Assembly: GCA_011319805.1 (NCBI GenBank)
Contig: SJRY01000281.1
Span: forward strand, 1 to 64,000
DNA from: Macrocybe gigantea
Lineage: Eukaryota; Basidiomycota; Agaricomycetes; Agaricales; Callistosporiaceae
Direction: 5' to 3'
Length of the DNA: 64,000 nt
The position numbers and the translations under genes were made by a program. Under the pieces are notes generated by a model. That model saw nothing but the letters and a program-made list of their open reading frames with translations. It ran no database searches and had not been told where the DNA came from. This document shows positions 43,560 to 54,201 of this stretch, in pieces (position 1 is the stretch's first letter; each line of letters begins with the position of its first letter).

Positions 43560-43572
43560 TCACCCTCTCTTT
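43560..43572 (-). promoter_or_regulatory. gypsy1-B polypurine tract
   Basis: Sense AAAGAGAGGGTGA abutting the 3' LTR. Confidence 0.72.
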
Positions 43573-43596
43573 AGATTCGCGTCCTCGCGAAAAACC

Positions 43597-43995
43597 TTAG
43601 TCCAGCTGTCCCCACCCAGTATTGGTCTCCCAGGCAGTCGCGGCACGCGGGGCCCATGTATGAATGAGCTCTTCATTATAGGCGCGAATGTGGTGGAGTG
43701 TGGTGGCGAGGAGTTTAAGTCGCCGGTTTTCTGTGCGAAGCATTTCCATTGCTTCGCGAAGCGCGATACGTTCAGCTGCAGTGGGGCCGGTCCCATCAGG
43801 GGTTCTCCCGGTCCAGAGGTGCGTGCGGACAGTCATAACATAGCGCATATATGCGCCGAGTGTGATGGCGAGGGGGTCCATGTAGTCGCTAGCATTGAGA
43901 ATCCTTGCCAGATTCTCGAGGTCGCTTGGGCGGTTGGGGGTAGGTGCGCGGCTGCCCTCGCTGCTGTCGATGCTGATGGGGGCGTTGGTGGTCAT
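43597..43995 (-). CDS. gypsy1-B extra 3' ORF after pol
   Basis: 132-codon frame in the position where envelope genes sit in other retroelements. Its ATG overlaps the pol stop in the tetranucleotide ATGA (43992-43995), an arrangement that allows termination-reinitiation. The product starts MTTNAPISIDSSEGSRAPTPNRPSD and has a helical middle (AERIALREAMEMLRTENRRLKLL) that could be a coiled coil. There is no signal peptide or membrane segment, so it is not an envelope protein. A second frame (43560-43796) overlaps its end, so an indel near 43700 may have changed the C-terminus. Function unknown. Confidence 0.6.
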   Translation of the reverse strand: MTTNAPISIDSSEGSRAPTPNRPSDLENLARILNASDYMDPLAITLGAYMRYVMTVRTHLWTGRTPDGTGPTAAERIALREAMEMLRTENRRLKLLATTLHHIRAYNEELIHTWAPRAATAWETNTGWGQLD

Positions 43996-46900
43996 GAAGT
44001 GCGATTTTTGGTCTTCTTCCCTCTTGTCGTGATCCTTTTATCCTGGTTCGCAGTCTTCTTTAGGAAGTGGTCTAGAGCTTGCTGTGCATTTCCCAGCTCC
44101 TTCTCTTTGATCCATGTGTTCTCTTCGTGTCCGTATCCTTTCCATTTGACCAGGAATAGTGTCCCCTCCCTTGTTTCTTCCTTTTTAGGATCTCTTCTAC
44201 CTCGTACTCTTCTTCATCATTTATGATTTCAGGGGGTGGTGGTGATGGTCGCTCTTGTATCTTGAAACGGGGTCCTTTGTAAGGCGTGAGCAGTGTTTCA
44301 TTGAACACGGGGTGTATCAGCTGCCATGATGCTGGGAGTTCCAGGCGATATGCCGAGGCTCCTTTCTTTTCAACCACCTTGAACGGTCCGTATCGGAGTG
44401 CCGATAACTTCTTTGATGGTCGATTGACTGTGATATTGGTGGCTTCTAGCCATACTCTATCTCCTTTCTTGTATTCACGGGCAGGTTTTCATCTCGCATC
44501 GTAATTGTCTTTGGCTCGTGTTTGTGCATATTGCAGCGCGGCATTTGCTTCCTTTCGTATTTGGCTCATTCTTTTGACGAAGTCTTTTGCTGCAGGGTTA
44601 TTCCCTTCTGTCGTCTGCGGCTCTCCCTTCCAGGGGTGCATTCCATAGTTGAGGTAGAATGGTGTCTCCTTTGTTCCCTGGTGTGCTTTGTCATTGTATT
44701 GGTACTCTGCAATTGCTATCCATTCTGCCCAATCGTCCTGTAGGTTGTTTGTGAAGCTTCTGAGGAAGGCTTCCGTTTCTTGGTGGGATCGCTCCGCCTG
44801 TCCATCTGTCTGTGGGTGATAGGCCGTTGATAGGTTTTGCTTTGTTCCGAGTAATTTTAGAAGTGCTGTCATGAATCGTGCTGCGAACTGGGGTCCTCGA
44901 TCACTGATGATCTTTCGTGGAATTCCATGAAGCCGCCACACGTTGTCTCGGTATAGTCGTGCGAGACCTTCTGCTGTGAGTTCGGTCTTTGTGGGACTAG
45001 GTGGATCATCTTGGTCAGGCGGTCTGTGACTGCGGCGATGGCGTTAAAGCCGTTCGAGCTGGGTAGCGGTCCTATGAGATCTACTCCGATATCTTCCCAT
45101 GGTTGTTGTGGGACTTCGTGCGGGTGCAGGGGTGCGTGTTTCTTTTGTCGGATGATTTTGTTTCGCTGACATGTTTCGCATCCATTGACATACTTCTTGA
45201 TGTCTGTCAGCATTGATGGCCACCAATAGGTGCGGCTTATGAGCTCGTGCATGCGGTATTGCCCTGGGTGTCCTCCGATGGGTGTGTCGTGGTGTTCAAA
45301 CATGATGTTTTCCTTCAGTTTGTTGTCTGGAGGAACATAGATTTTCCCTCCTACATATACGATGTGGTCGTCTTCTGTGAACCAGTGTGGTTTTTCCTTC
45401 AGTCCTGTTGTTACGATTGTCTCCCTTCGTGTGCATTGTTGAATTTGTTCTATCCTTGAGGATTCGATCATCATGATTCCTCTTGTTTGTATTGTTTCGT
45501 TATTTTCTGCTTCTTCTTTCTGTGGGTGTTCGTCCTCGAACATCATAAATTCGAAGTCTCGTTCATTATTCTCTTCCAGATGTCGAATGAATGCTGCTTC
45601 TTTGATCATTTGTATGTCGTCCTTCTCTGCTAGGTTTTCTTCATATCCTGCCATTCGTGACAGGACATCTGCTTTTCCATTCGCCTTTCCTGGTACGTGT
45701 CGTAGTTCGTAGTCGTATTCCTGTAATTTCAGGTACCAGCCAATCTGTCTCGAATTGAGTCACTGCGGCTTCCGGAAGTATGATAGGTTCTTGTGATCCG
45801 TCAATATTTCGAACTTCTCTCGAGCTTCGAGGAGGTATTGTCTCCATGTCTTTAGTGCGACCATTATCGCAAGAAGTTCCTTGTCGTAGATTTCGTAGTT
45901 TTGTTCCGCTGGGGTCATGCATCTCGAAATGAATGCGATCGGATGCCATAGTCCTTTCTGCTGTTGTGATAGTACCGCTCCAATGGCATATCCTGAGGCA
46001 TCCGTTTCGACTCGGAATTTTCCTTCTGTTTGTGGTAGTGCTAGAATGGGTGCTGAGGTTATATGTCGGATCAGCTCTTTGAAAGCGTCCTGTTGCTTGT
46101 CTGTCCACTGGAATGCTTTGTTTCCAGTCAACTCCGTCAGGGGTTTAGCAACCTTTGCATATCCCTTGATGAATCGTCGGTAAAAGTTCGTGAATCCCAA
46201 GAACTTTTGTAGTTCTTTCTTCGTCTTTGGGGTTGGCCAGGATTGTACGGCTGTGATCTTTTCTGGTTCCATTTCTACCTTCCCTTCTCCTATGATGTAT
46301 CCTAGTACTGGGACTTTCGATGATTCCCAGACGCATTTCGGTCCTTTGATGAATAGGTCGTTCTTGTTCAGTATTTCCATGACTTCTATGGTGTTCTTTT
46401 GGAGTTCCTCTCGTGTTCGTCCGATGATTATGATGTCGTCCATATAGATTATGCACACTCTTCTTCGTATTTGGTCTTGGAAGAGGCTCGCCATCATTCG
46501 GCTAAAAGTGCCTGGTGCGTTGCACTGCCCAAAATACATGACTGTTGGTTCGAAGAGTCCTCTTGCTGTTAGGAAGGCTGCCTTCCATTCGTCCCCTTTC
46601 CGAATGCGCACGTTATTGTACCCCCAGATAATATCGATCTTGCTAAAGTACTTTGCTCCTTGTAGTACGTCGAGGAGCTCGCTGATGCGTGGTAGTGGAA
46701 ACTTGTCCTTGACCGTATATTTGTTTATTTCCCGGTAGTCTTGGATGAGTCGCTTGCTTCCATCCTTCTTATTGCGAAAGAAGCAGGGTGCTGCGTAAGG
46801 TGATTTCGATGGGCGTATTTTTCCTGTTCGTAATCCTTCTTCGACGAAGGCATCTAGTTCCTCTAGCTCTTTCTGTGTCATCGGGTAGATCTTGCTCGGT

Positions 46901-47530
46901 ATCGTTTTTGGTGCATCCTTCGTTAAGTTTATTTCATGGTCCCATTCTTTGTGGTCTGGTAAGCGATCAAAGTTCTTCTCCTTGAAGAGGTGTTTGAATC
47001 TGATCAGATATGGGGGTATCTGGGTTCCTGTCTTGTCGCTGGCTGTGGTTTTCGCTGGTTCAGCCACCTTCTGTATCTTGATCATCTGGTGGTTTATTTT
47101 GCACGTTTTGGGGCATCTGTCGAAGACAATTTCTCCTGTCCTCCATTTGATTGTTGGGTTGTGGTAGACAAGCCAGTCATGTCCTAGTAGCATGTCGGTT
47201 TTTCCGATATCGAGTACGATGGCTTCCATATGCTCCTTGTGTCCTTTAATGTCGATGTGGACCTCCGCTACTCGGTCTGCTGTTTTCTGACGATTGGGTG
47301 ATCCGTCTGCATTTATGATGGGAATTTTCTTGATTCGTCGTGTCTTCAGTCCCATTTTTGCTACTATCGCGGTGTTGATGCAGGTCCTGTCTGCTCCGCT
47401 ATCAACTTCTGGTGTTATCGTTGTGATTCCTTTTCGGGTTCGTATCCTCGCTGGCACTGCGAGCTCTTTTCTCTTTGGTGGTTTGTCCCCTTGGATGGTT
47501 TTTCTTGGTGCTTCAGATCACTTGGCGGAA
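43992..47530 (-). pseudogene. gypsy1-B pol with chromodomain
   Basis: Right to left: protease (EVDSGADRTCINT, near 47400), RT from about 46900 (FRNKKDGSKRLIQDYREINKY; YMDD in CIIYMDDIIIIGRTREE near 46440), RNase H near 46050-45800 (VETDASGYAIGAVLSQ). Integrase follows: zinc region near 45250, VDLIGPLPSSNGF near 45080, HPQTDGQAERSHQE near 44810. The chromodomain at 44060-44200 has LVKWKGYGHEENTW. Lesions: CGA-to-TGA at 45757-45759 and near 47518 (copy A keeps CGA), one-base frameshifts in integrase (near 44985) and in the chromodomain (near 44170). Otherwise well preserved: 565 codons open from 47457 to 45760. Confidence 0.92.
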
Positions 47531-47614
47531 TGGTGTATTTCAGAGTATGGGATGATCTACATCCGGTATCGAAGCGAGTCTGTTTCAGTTGTATGAGTCG
47601 CGATTTAGCACCTC

Positions 47615-48756
47615 CTAGTCGGACCCTTCGGCAAAACCCTCTTTGTCAGAGCTTTCTTCATCCTTGTCTTCTTCGTCCTCTCCTTCTTCTTCTTTCACTT
47701 CTCTGACCCGGGATTTTCCTTTCTTCTTCTTCTTGCAGTTTCGTGCATAGTGTCCCTTTAAGCCACAGTTGAAACATGTGACATTTGCTGCTCCTTTTCG
47801 TGGTTCCGGGCAGTTTCGTGAGATGTGTCCTGGTTTATTGCAGTTGAAGCAGTTGTTGCTTCGTACTTTGTCGACTTCCATGGCCTGTCCTGCTCCTCGG
47901 CTTGGATTTCCGGCCTTGCGCTGATTGCTTGTGAATTCTCCTCTCATCACATTTCTGTGTTCATCAATGTTTCGTCCAATCGCTCGAACTGTCTTGATAT
48001 ATTCATCTCCATCTGTTGGAAGTGTGGAGATCGAGTGTACGGCTTCTGCTGTCCTTCGGTTTAAACTCTTCTCAAGTAGGAAACGAGGGGCTGTTCCTGT
48101 CATTCCTGCTTTCCCTGCGAGGTCTACAAATTCATCCAGAAATTCGTCGATGGGTCGGTTTCCCTGTCTGATGTTGAATAGTTTGCTTCCTGCTTGTGAT
48201 GGCGACATGACGTTGCTGAATCGTGTCTCTATCTCGGTTATGAAGTCGGCCCATGTGCTTTGGTTGGTAGTGGTGTCGATCTTCTTTGATGCCCAGTGGG
48301 CTCCGGGTCCGTCAGTCATTCTAGACAGGACCGCTCCAATCTTCTGTGTATCTGTGAGGTCCCCATGTGCGGTTATGTAGAGTTTCATCTTCCTCCACCA
48401 AATATCGAAGGACGTTCGATCTCCTGTAAAGGATTTCGGGTCGGCGATGATTCCCTTGTATTCTGTCGTCATCCTTTGGGGGTTTTCTTCGTCGTTCTCT
48501 TGGTCTTGGTCTTCCTGTTCCTGGATCTGTTGTTCTTGGGTCTGCTGTGCTTGTACTTGGGCTTGCTGTTCTTGGAGCTGTTTCTGTCTTCGCTCCTCTC
48601 TCTGTTCTTTCCAGTAGTCTAGGTCGACTCCTGCGATTCTACAAGCTTGTTCGAAATCGGCCCACTCTGCGGCGGTCGGTCCGGTTGTCTTTGGTAATCC
48701 TTTTCGCTCCCTCCACCGATAGTATTCGTCCCAGTCGCTGTTGCTTACTTTCGCCA
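47615..48756 (-). CDS. gypsy1-B gag
   Basis: Open for about 380 codons. An N-terminal NSDWDEYYRWRERKG segment precedes a Gln-rich coiled stretch (QLQEQQAQVQAQQTQEQQ). The gag core comes next (LTDTQKIGAVLSRM; FITEIETRFSNVMSP; RPIDEFLDEFVDLAGKAG). Two CCHC zinc knuckles CFNCNKPGHISRNC and CFNCGLKGHYARNC follow, then a basic patch and an acidic tail ending EGFAEGSD. Particle-forming, RNA-packaging protein. The upstream end is the inversion breakpoint at 48755-48756; in copy A the frame continues in phase to a TAA and then ORF0. No ATG is present at the N-terminus here, so translation start is unresolved. Confidence 0.9.
48755..48756. other. Inversion 1, right breakpoint
   Basis: gypsy1 gag (sense …GGCGAAAG) is joined to gypsy2 leader at the same TG used at 17012-17013. 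Confidence 0.85.
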
Positions 48757-49709
48757 GCAATAAGCTCTATCATGGGTGTCGCTCAGGAGTTTCTCTGCAT
48801 CAGAGAAGTCGAGGGTAAAAATAGAGTTCTGGAGGGTCTTCGTCCCAGAGGAAGTTACCAGGAATGTGTTGAGGAGATAGGTCGGGATAGTAGTTGGTCC
48901 AATATTTGTATTCGACTTCAACTATGCAGTTTCAGAGGTGAAGGTTCTTTCAGATAAGGGTATAACCGATGTGTCGTCAGTAAAGGGGGTTGCGGTAGAT
49001 TCATGTATGGAAAGAAAAAAGGTTGATGATAGAGCAGTTTTGTCCAATAGAGTAGTCAATTAGTACCATGCAGGCGGCACATGACCATCGACTCCTGCTT
49101 TGATTTAGTGCAGAAAAAGGGATGGTGCTTGTTAAACTGCAGAAGGGTCAGCTTGAATCCTCGTGGCCATGGGGATGCCTCTTACAGCAGTCAAGGAAGG
49201 TTTTGTTGTCAAAGGTCTCAGCAGTCTGGCAGCCCCTTTTTTGTTTCAGGTCAATACACGTTTCTGACAATGATCTTCAAGGGTGTGTTTGAGAAAGCGG
49301 TCGATGAGTGGGGACTATTTACACATCTGAGTCCTCTGGTCTCTCTTGCTTCAGTACACCCCAGGTCAGCAAACTACCTGGTCAGACGCATGGTAGGGCT
49401 CTCCGAAGATTACCCTAGCATAGCCTTGTGATATTTGATTCAGACAGGATCAGACTCAACATTACTCCTAGTCCTCTCGCACTTCCAAATGCAATAAACA
49501 AGGACTGCAGATAGAGATCAGAATAAGGGTTGGCACGGAGTGGGGAGTGAGGGTGAAAGGTAAAGCTGTTAATGATAGTAGAGGAAAAAGGTATAATAAC
49601 ACAGCAGGTTCCTTTGGTTGCACAGCACTTCGAAGCTGTCGGACAATGAAAGAAGGGCAGTGGAGGGTGTAGAAAGTAGTGAGGTGTGCAAGAGATAGCT
49701 TCGAGCTTT
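48757..49709 (-). other. gypsy2-2 leader and PBS
   Basis: Homologous to 13420-14365. No coding frame. The PBS at 49697-49707 (plus AGCTTCGAGCT) is complementary to 49792-49802 in the LTR and starts 2 nt inside it. Both copies of the pair differ from gypsy2-1 at the matching base. Confidence 0.82.
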
Positions 49710-50091
49710 TGCTACACAAAACCTATTCTATGCGCAGGTTACTCTTAGCTAATCAAAAGGAGAGGCAGGGATATGAATGCTATATTAAGCCAGCTCGAAG
49801 CTGGATTTTACTATACATATTTTATCTATTTATACATTACGATATTCGAGCACAGACCATGACTATACTATATATGAGGAAATATTACCATTGACTGTCT
49901 GAGCTATCACTGAGTGAGCATCTTGTATTATCTAATAGGCGATGAGTGAACTCTGGCTCATTGCTGATATATCTCTGTCACATGACTTCCTCATGGTTTT
50001 CTCGCATTTGTCTCATGTATCTGTCCATCATGTAACTGTGGGTCATCACGTATCTGTTGACAAGATAACGATAGTCCTGGAAATCATAACA
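49710..50091 (-). repeat. gypsy2-2 5' LTR
   Basis: 382 bp, TGCTACAC...CATAACA on plus. TATAAATA on the minus strand, with the predicted start 33 nt downstream. Followed by GCATG of LINE i; the matching 3' LTR was not found. Confidence 0.88.
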
Positions 50092-50320
50092 GCATGCCTC
50101 AAGTTGGAATTTGCCAGATGGGCAGAGGACCTGACTTTCAAACATTTGATGAACCTGGCAATAGGCTCGACACAGGCCATTGTTTCAGCCACACTCTCTG
50201 GGGTAGTGCAGAACTGACCATTAATCCAGATGCATGCTTTATGCTGCATCTGGTGCAATTGCTTCATCAGTGTGATATTGCACATACCATTGAAGTTCCA
50301 AAGTAGACAGCCATACATTG
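50092..50320 (-). mobile_element. LINE i fragment (ORF2 C-terminal half)
   Basis: Minus-strand segment encoding MYGCLLWNFNGMCNITLMKQLHQMQHKACIWINGQF and on to NSNL(R)HA. It meets a plus-strand LINE head-to-head at about 50321. Confidence 0.83.
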
Positions 50321-50617
50321 CAAAAGATCATCTCCTTGCAAAAGAAAGCGACCAGGGAGTCTTCTGGACTGCCCAAGAAGAAGGTGAAGTCCACTTCTCA
50401 TGGCCCATTCCGATGTAATGTCAGGGTGACCTTTACTTTCCCTGTGGACAACACTTCTGTTGCCGCTGGAACTCTTCTCTCTGCCTTCAATCGAGGGCTG
50501 ACTGCTGGCAAATCCTAGATCTGATGCGAGTCCATTCAGGACTACTCCGCCTCCTCGTTCTCTTGTCTGATGATGAAGGTGGCATCACCCAAGGACCTCG
50601 GCATTTTGTAGGAGGCT

Positions 50618-50844
50618 TGTTAGATTGTGTGTATTCAGGCACATTGTTGTCTCCACTAATATCAAAGATACCGAAGAACCTAGACCAAATAGTGTCTTAG
50701 GGTAAAGGTATATAGGATGAGGTGGTTGTAAATACAACTTCTAAGTTGATCCATCAGGCCTGATAGCTCAGTGGTAGAGCTACTGGTATATGTCCAGGAG
50801 GTCCTGGGTTCAATCCCCAGTCAGGACATCTTTTCTGTTTAACA
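50618..50844 (+). mobile_element. 227-bp LTR-like element with internal tRNA gene, copy 2
   Basis: Same length and ends as 36218-36444, perfect TSD AGGCT (50613-50617, 50845-50849). It differs from copy 1 by four transitions, none inside the tRNA-like gene. Confidence 0.85.
50757..50828 (+). tRNA. tRNA-like gene inside the 227-bp element (copy 2)
   Basis: Identical in sequence to 36357-36428, including A and B boxes and the downstream TTTT. Same loss of U33. Confidence 0.6.
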
Positions 50845-51562
50845 AGGCTGCCCTCCAGTATGCTCCGGCTGGATCCACTGTCGAGCTCGCTATTCCTATG
50901 AGTGTTTCCTATGTGAAACTGCTCGACGTACCGTACTTCAATGCTGATGGTAGTGTTATCACTGCCTGGCAAGCCTATGAGATCCTCCGAGACTCTTCGT
51001 TCTCGGATCTCAACACTCTTATTGGAGTTCCATGTATCATGCACAACTCCAAGAATTCTGATACTGTGACCATTTGGTTCAATATCAAGGACACATCAAC
51101 TGGCCAGAACGTTAAGGCTCTGGACAATTGTACGGTAATGGTCTGGAACTGGTGATGCCGGTTCCGCGCTGCTCTTTTGTCACTGGGAGTTGCTCTCTGT
51201 GAATGATGTTGGTGCTGGGGACACTCTGCTTTGAAGTGTAACCAACAATCTCTCCGATGTCCAATCTGTGGGGAATCCCACAGAAAGGAATACCACTGCA
51301 TGCTCGCATCTTGTTGCAAAGCAAGACCTAAGGCCAACCCTCCTCATGAGGCAACTCCGGCAGGTCATCCCTGCCTGCATGCTCTGAAGTGTCTTAGCTG
51401 TGGCAAAGACCACTCCACCGATGACCAGAAGTGTACCTTCTGAAAGAACCGATTTGATCCTGAGTGAATCAAACAACACTATCAGCTGGTATGTGATCAA
51501 ACACGATCAAGTCCCAAACATTCTAATGCCTCTCCACAGTGCAATGCGGAGGCTGACACATC

Positions 51563-52641
51563 ATGAGCGACACCTCCAGTGGATCAGCCCTGGCTGTCAT
51601 TCCTGGATCAGGCAGGCACTCACTGATTTCTTCATTTCGTATTTTCTCTCAAAATGTAAATAGAAAATATGTACATATGGATGTTCTCCTCTCCACTCTT
51701 GGAGAGGACTATGATATCTTGTTTTTCCAAGAGCCTGCTTGGAACCTGTTGAGACAAGCCCCATCAGCGCATAGCACTGACGGCGAGCCAGTAATTGGGG
51801 TCCCAGTCATCCCGACTAGACCTGTATCATCTGCTGCTCATCATATAAGGATCCTTCTCATGTGATGGCATATGTTCATAACCACTTATGTTGGTTGCGT
51901 CCCTCCCTTAGATGTGATCTCATCGATAGTCATGACCTGATGATCATCAGCTTCTCTACTCTGGGAGAGCCTCTGTTTCTCGCAAACGCCTACTCTGATG
52001 TAGATGGAAGCACTATTCATCTGCTGCATGATTGTGCAGAAAGACCTGATTTTCCCAACCTGACTTATCTAAGGGGGGATTTCAATTGTCACTATGAACT
52101 CTGGAATGGAGTCCATACATTGCAGGATACACAAGGAGAGATGCTGTGTAATGCAGCACTCGACCTTGGTCTTGACTGGGTAGAGCCATCTAATCATGGC
52201 CTGACCTTCATTTCATATAATCTGGAGCTGCGGCCCTCAGTTATTGATTTAATGTTCATCCCCATCGATGTGGCTGGGATGGCACTAACCATTTGTGATG
52301 ACCTGAGATTGACTTCAGACCACTGTCCATTGTTGCTCTCCTTAGATATCCCGTTGCTGGACTTTTTTGATCCATGCCAGATTCTTCCAAAGGACAGCAT
52401 GCCCGAGTTTATTTCTGACATTGCTGGCAATCTGCTCAGTATGGACTTGGTGCCAATTGAGTCACCAGATGATTTAAAGAGCATTCTTCAGACTCTCTCT
52501 AGATCAGTTGACCATACCTGGGATCTCCATTCTAAGGAATGCAAGCTATCGAAGTGGAGCAAAGGCTGGTGGAACCAGCATTGTTCTGAAACTTTGGACA
52601 CTTTCAGGCAGACCCAGTCTGAGGGTGACTATCGCATCTAG
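51563..52641 (+). pseudogene. LINE d ORF2 endonuclease
   Basis: MSDTSSGSALAVIPGSGRHSL start, FSQNVNRKYVHMDVLL, FFQEPAWNLL, YLRGDFNCHYELWNG (52070), VIDLMFIPIDVAG, LTSDHCPLLLSLD (52315). APE-type fold with the acids and histidine of the family. A frameshift near 51860 splits it into frames 51563-51865 and 51862-52641, and TAG follows DYRI at 52641. The RT should follow in frame. Confidence 0.88.
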
Positions 52642-53117
52642 CACCATGCTAATAAAGATGCTAAACACACCTTCTTTGATCAGCGAATCAAGGAAGTTGC
52701 TGAAAGGTTGCAATGTCTATGGGATTTAGCTGCATGGATGAAGCAACGGCTGCTTCCAGCCTACAAGGCTATCTCCTTTCGGGGTCAACCTTGTAACTCT
52801 ATTGAGTCACTTTGAAACGTACTCGATAAATCTTATAACGCTGCATCAGACTGACCAGTCAATTTGGATAAGCTCGATGACCTCGAGCTACATTCAATTT
52901 GGGACTGGGTTCTGTTTTCTGCTGCAGAACTCTGAGAGTCCTTGGAGCCTTGTAGCAATACCTCTGCTCCAGGACCTGACCATCTGTCTTAGGGCCATGT
53001 CAAGCAGCTTGTGAAATTTTCTCACTTAGCTGATTTCGTCCTGAACATCGCTAATGCATGTCTGGAATTGGCTCATTGGCCCTCTTACTTCAAGCAGAGT
53101 CTGTCGGTAATCATACC
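52642..53117 (+). pseudogene. LINE d ORF2 linker to RT
   Basis: Decayed continuation: KDAKHTFFDQRIKEVAERL, LLPAYKAISFRGQPCNSIESL, SAAELRESLEPCSNTSAPGPDHLSW. Interrupted at VIIP by SINE S3. Confidence 0.8.
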
Positions 53118-54201
53118 TTTTTTTTTTTTTGTTTTTTTTTATATCAACAATTTACGAGATTCAGGGCCCTGCATATAGCAGAGCCCTGCGCTTTGCCTGC
53201 TCTTGCGAGAGGGAGCCCACTATTACAGTGCATCCTGGAGTCAACTCAGACCCAATGGACCTCATCAGTCCATGAACCGACAGAGGAGTTTGTTAGCACC
53301 ACTCCGGCCAGGTCACGAGAGACTGTCCCAGTCTGCCACAGCTCGCTCTTCAGCAGGGAGTTCACAAAGAGCCCTGCTTACTACTGTTTTCCATTCCAGA
53401 GCAAGTGGTTCACTTTTTGTCATCAATGTAGATCTGCACTTGTCCCCAGTCTCTGCTTTGCCACTAGCCAGCCCTGGTTGTGCTCTCCCTAAGGAGCCAG
53501 GGATTGGTTTCTGACACCAGAAGCCCCCCCATTTAGTTCTGAGGAACTCAGGACTCGACTTATTTCCCACACCCTTCTCTGGAGTCCTCGAGTGTCCATG
53601 GACCCAGTCCGTAAGGAGTGGCCCACTTTGCAGGTACATCACAGGTGTCATACTACTGGGACTAACAACCACTCTATGTCAGCGGATGGCTCCAGTGATA
53701 CCAGACCATGACTGTCTGTGGTGGGGGATGGCTGGCCTGGAATCACCCAGACATTCAGCTTGTTCTGTTTATATTCTATCCTGTTTACTGCCCCTATGCT
53801 TTCGCTCCCTACTTGATCACATGATATCACATGACCATTTCAGGCATGGGACACCAGACTCAAGATCTAATGTGCCACTTTGGGGTATGATTGATCGCTC
53901 CTACCTGGATCATGTGCCATCCTATAAATGTCACGTGACTCCTTGAACCCGGGCCCCAAGGTATCAATTCAGGCACCACACCCAGGCCAGGTGATCAATG
54001 CAACCAATCTTTCCCATGGTGTCAGCATCACCTGACCCATGTGAACCAAGCATGTGATAGTAATCTCTGACAGGTCACATATCTTTTCCAGCTTTATGGG
54101 TACTGAGGATAAGGGGAATCGAACCCCAACCCTTCCGGTGGTGCACAGCCACCTCTCCAGTCTTTGGTGGCAATGATAACCACTGGGCTACTGGGGCCCC
54201 G
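53118..54201 (-). mobile_element. SINE alpha copy S3, 1.08 kb, old
   Basis: Same tRNA head type as S1 (A box 54178-54190, B box 54115-54125) and a T run with a degenerate LINE tail at its 3' end (53118-53160). Target duplication TYGGTAATCATACC at 53104-53117 and 54202-54215, from LINE d. Confidence 0.83.

Larger units (their letters stand above)
50321..51445 (+). pseudogene. LINE d ORF1 (gag-like), split by tRNA-LTR
   Basis: Starts inside the homologue of KIISLQKEATRE, then VKSTSHGPFRCNVRVTFTFPVDNTSVAAGTLLSAFNRGLTAGKS, where arginine CGA is still intact. It is broken at 50618 by the 227-bp insert and continues from 50850 (YAPAGSTVELAIPMSVSYVKLLDVPYFN...). It ends with two Cys/His clusters: CPICGESHRKEYHC...CC and CLSCGKDHSTDDQKC (51255-51440), nucleic-acid-binding knuckles. 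Confidence 0.82.

Noticed and set aside
43240..50091. A chimeric retrotransposon with a gypsy1 3' LTR and a gypsy2 5' LTR
   Set aside because: The flanks give no 5-bp TSD, and the reciprocal chimera exists at 16010-17030. An inversion explains both.
50285..50340. Twin-priming 5' inversion of a LINE
   Set aside because: The inverted segment is ORF2 while the plus segment starts in ORF1, the wrong order for twin priming.
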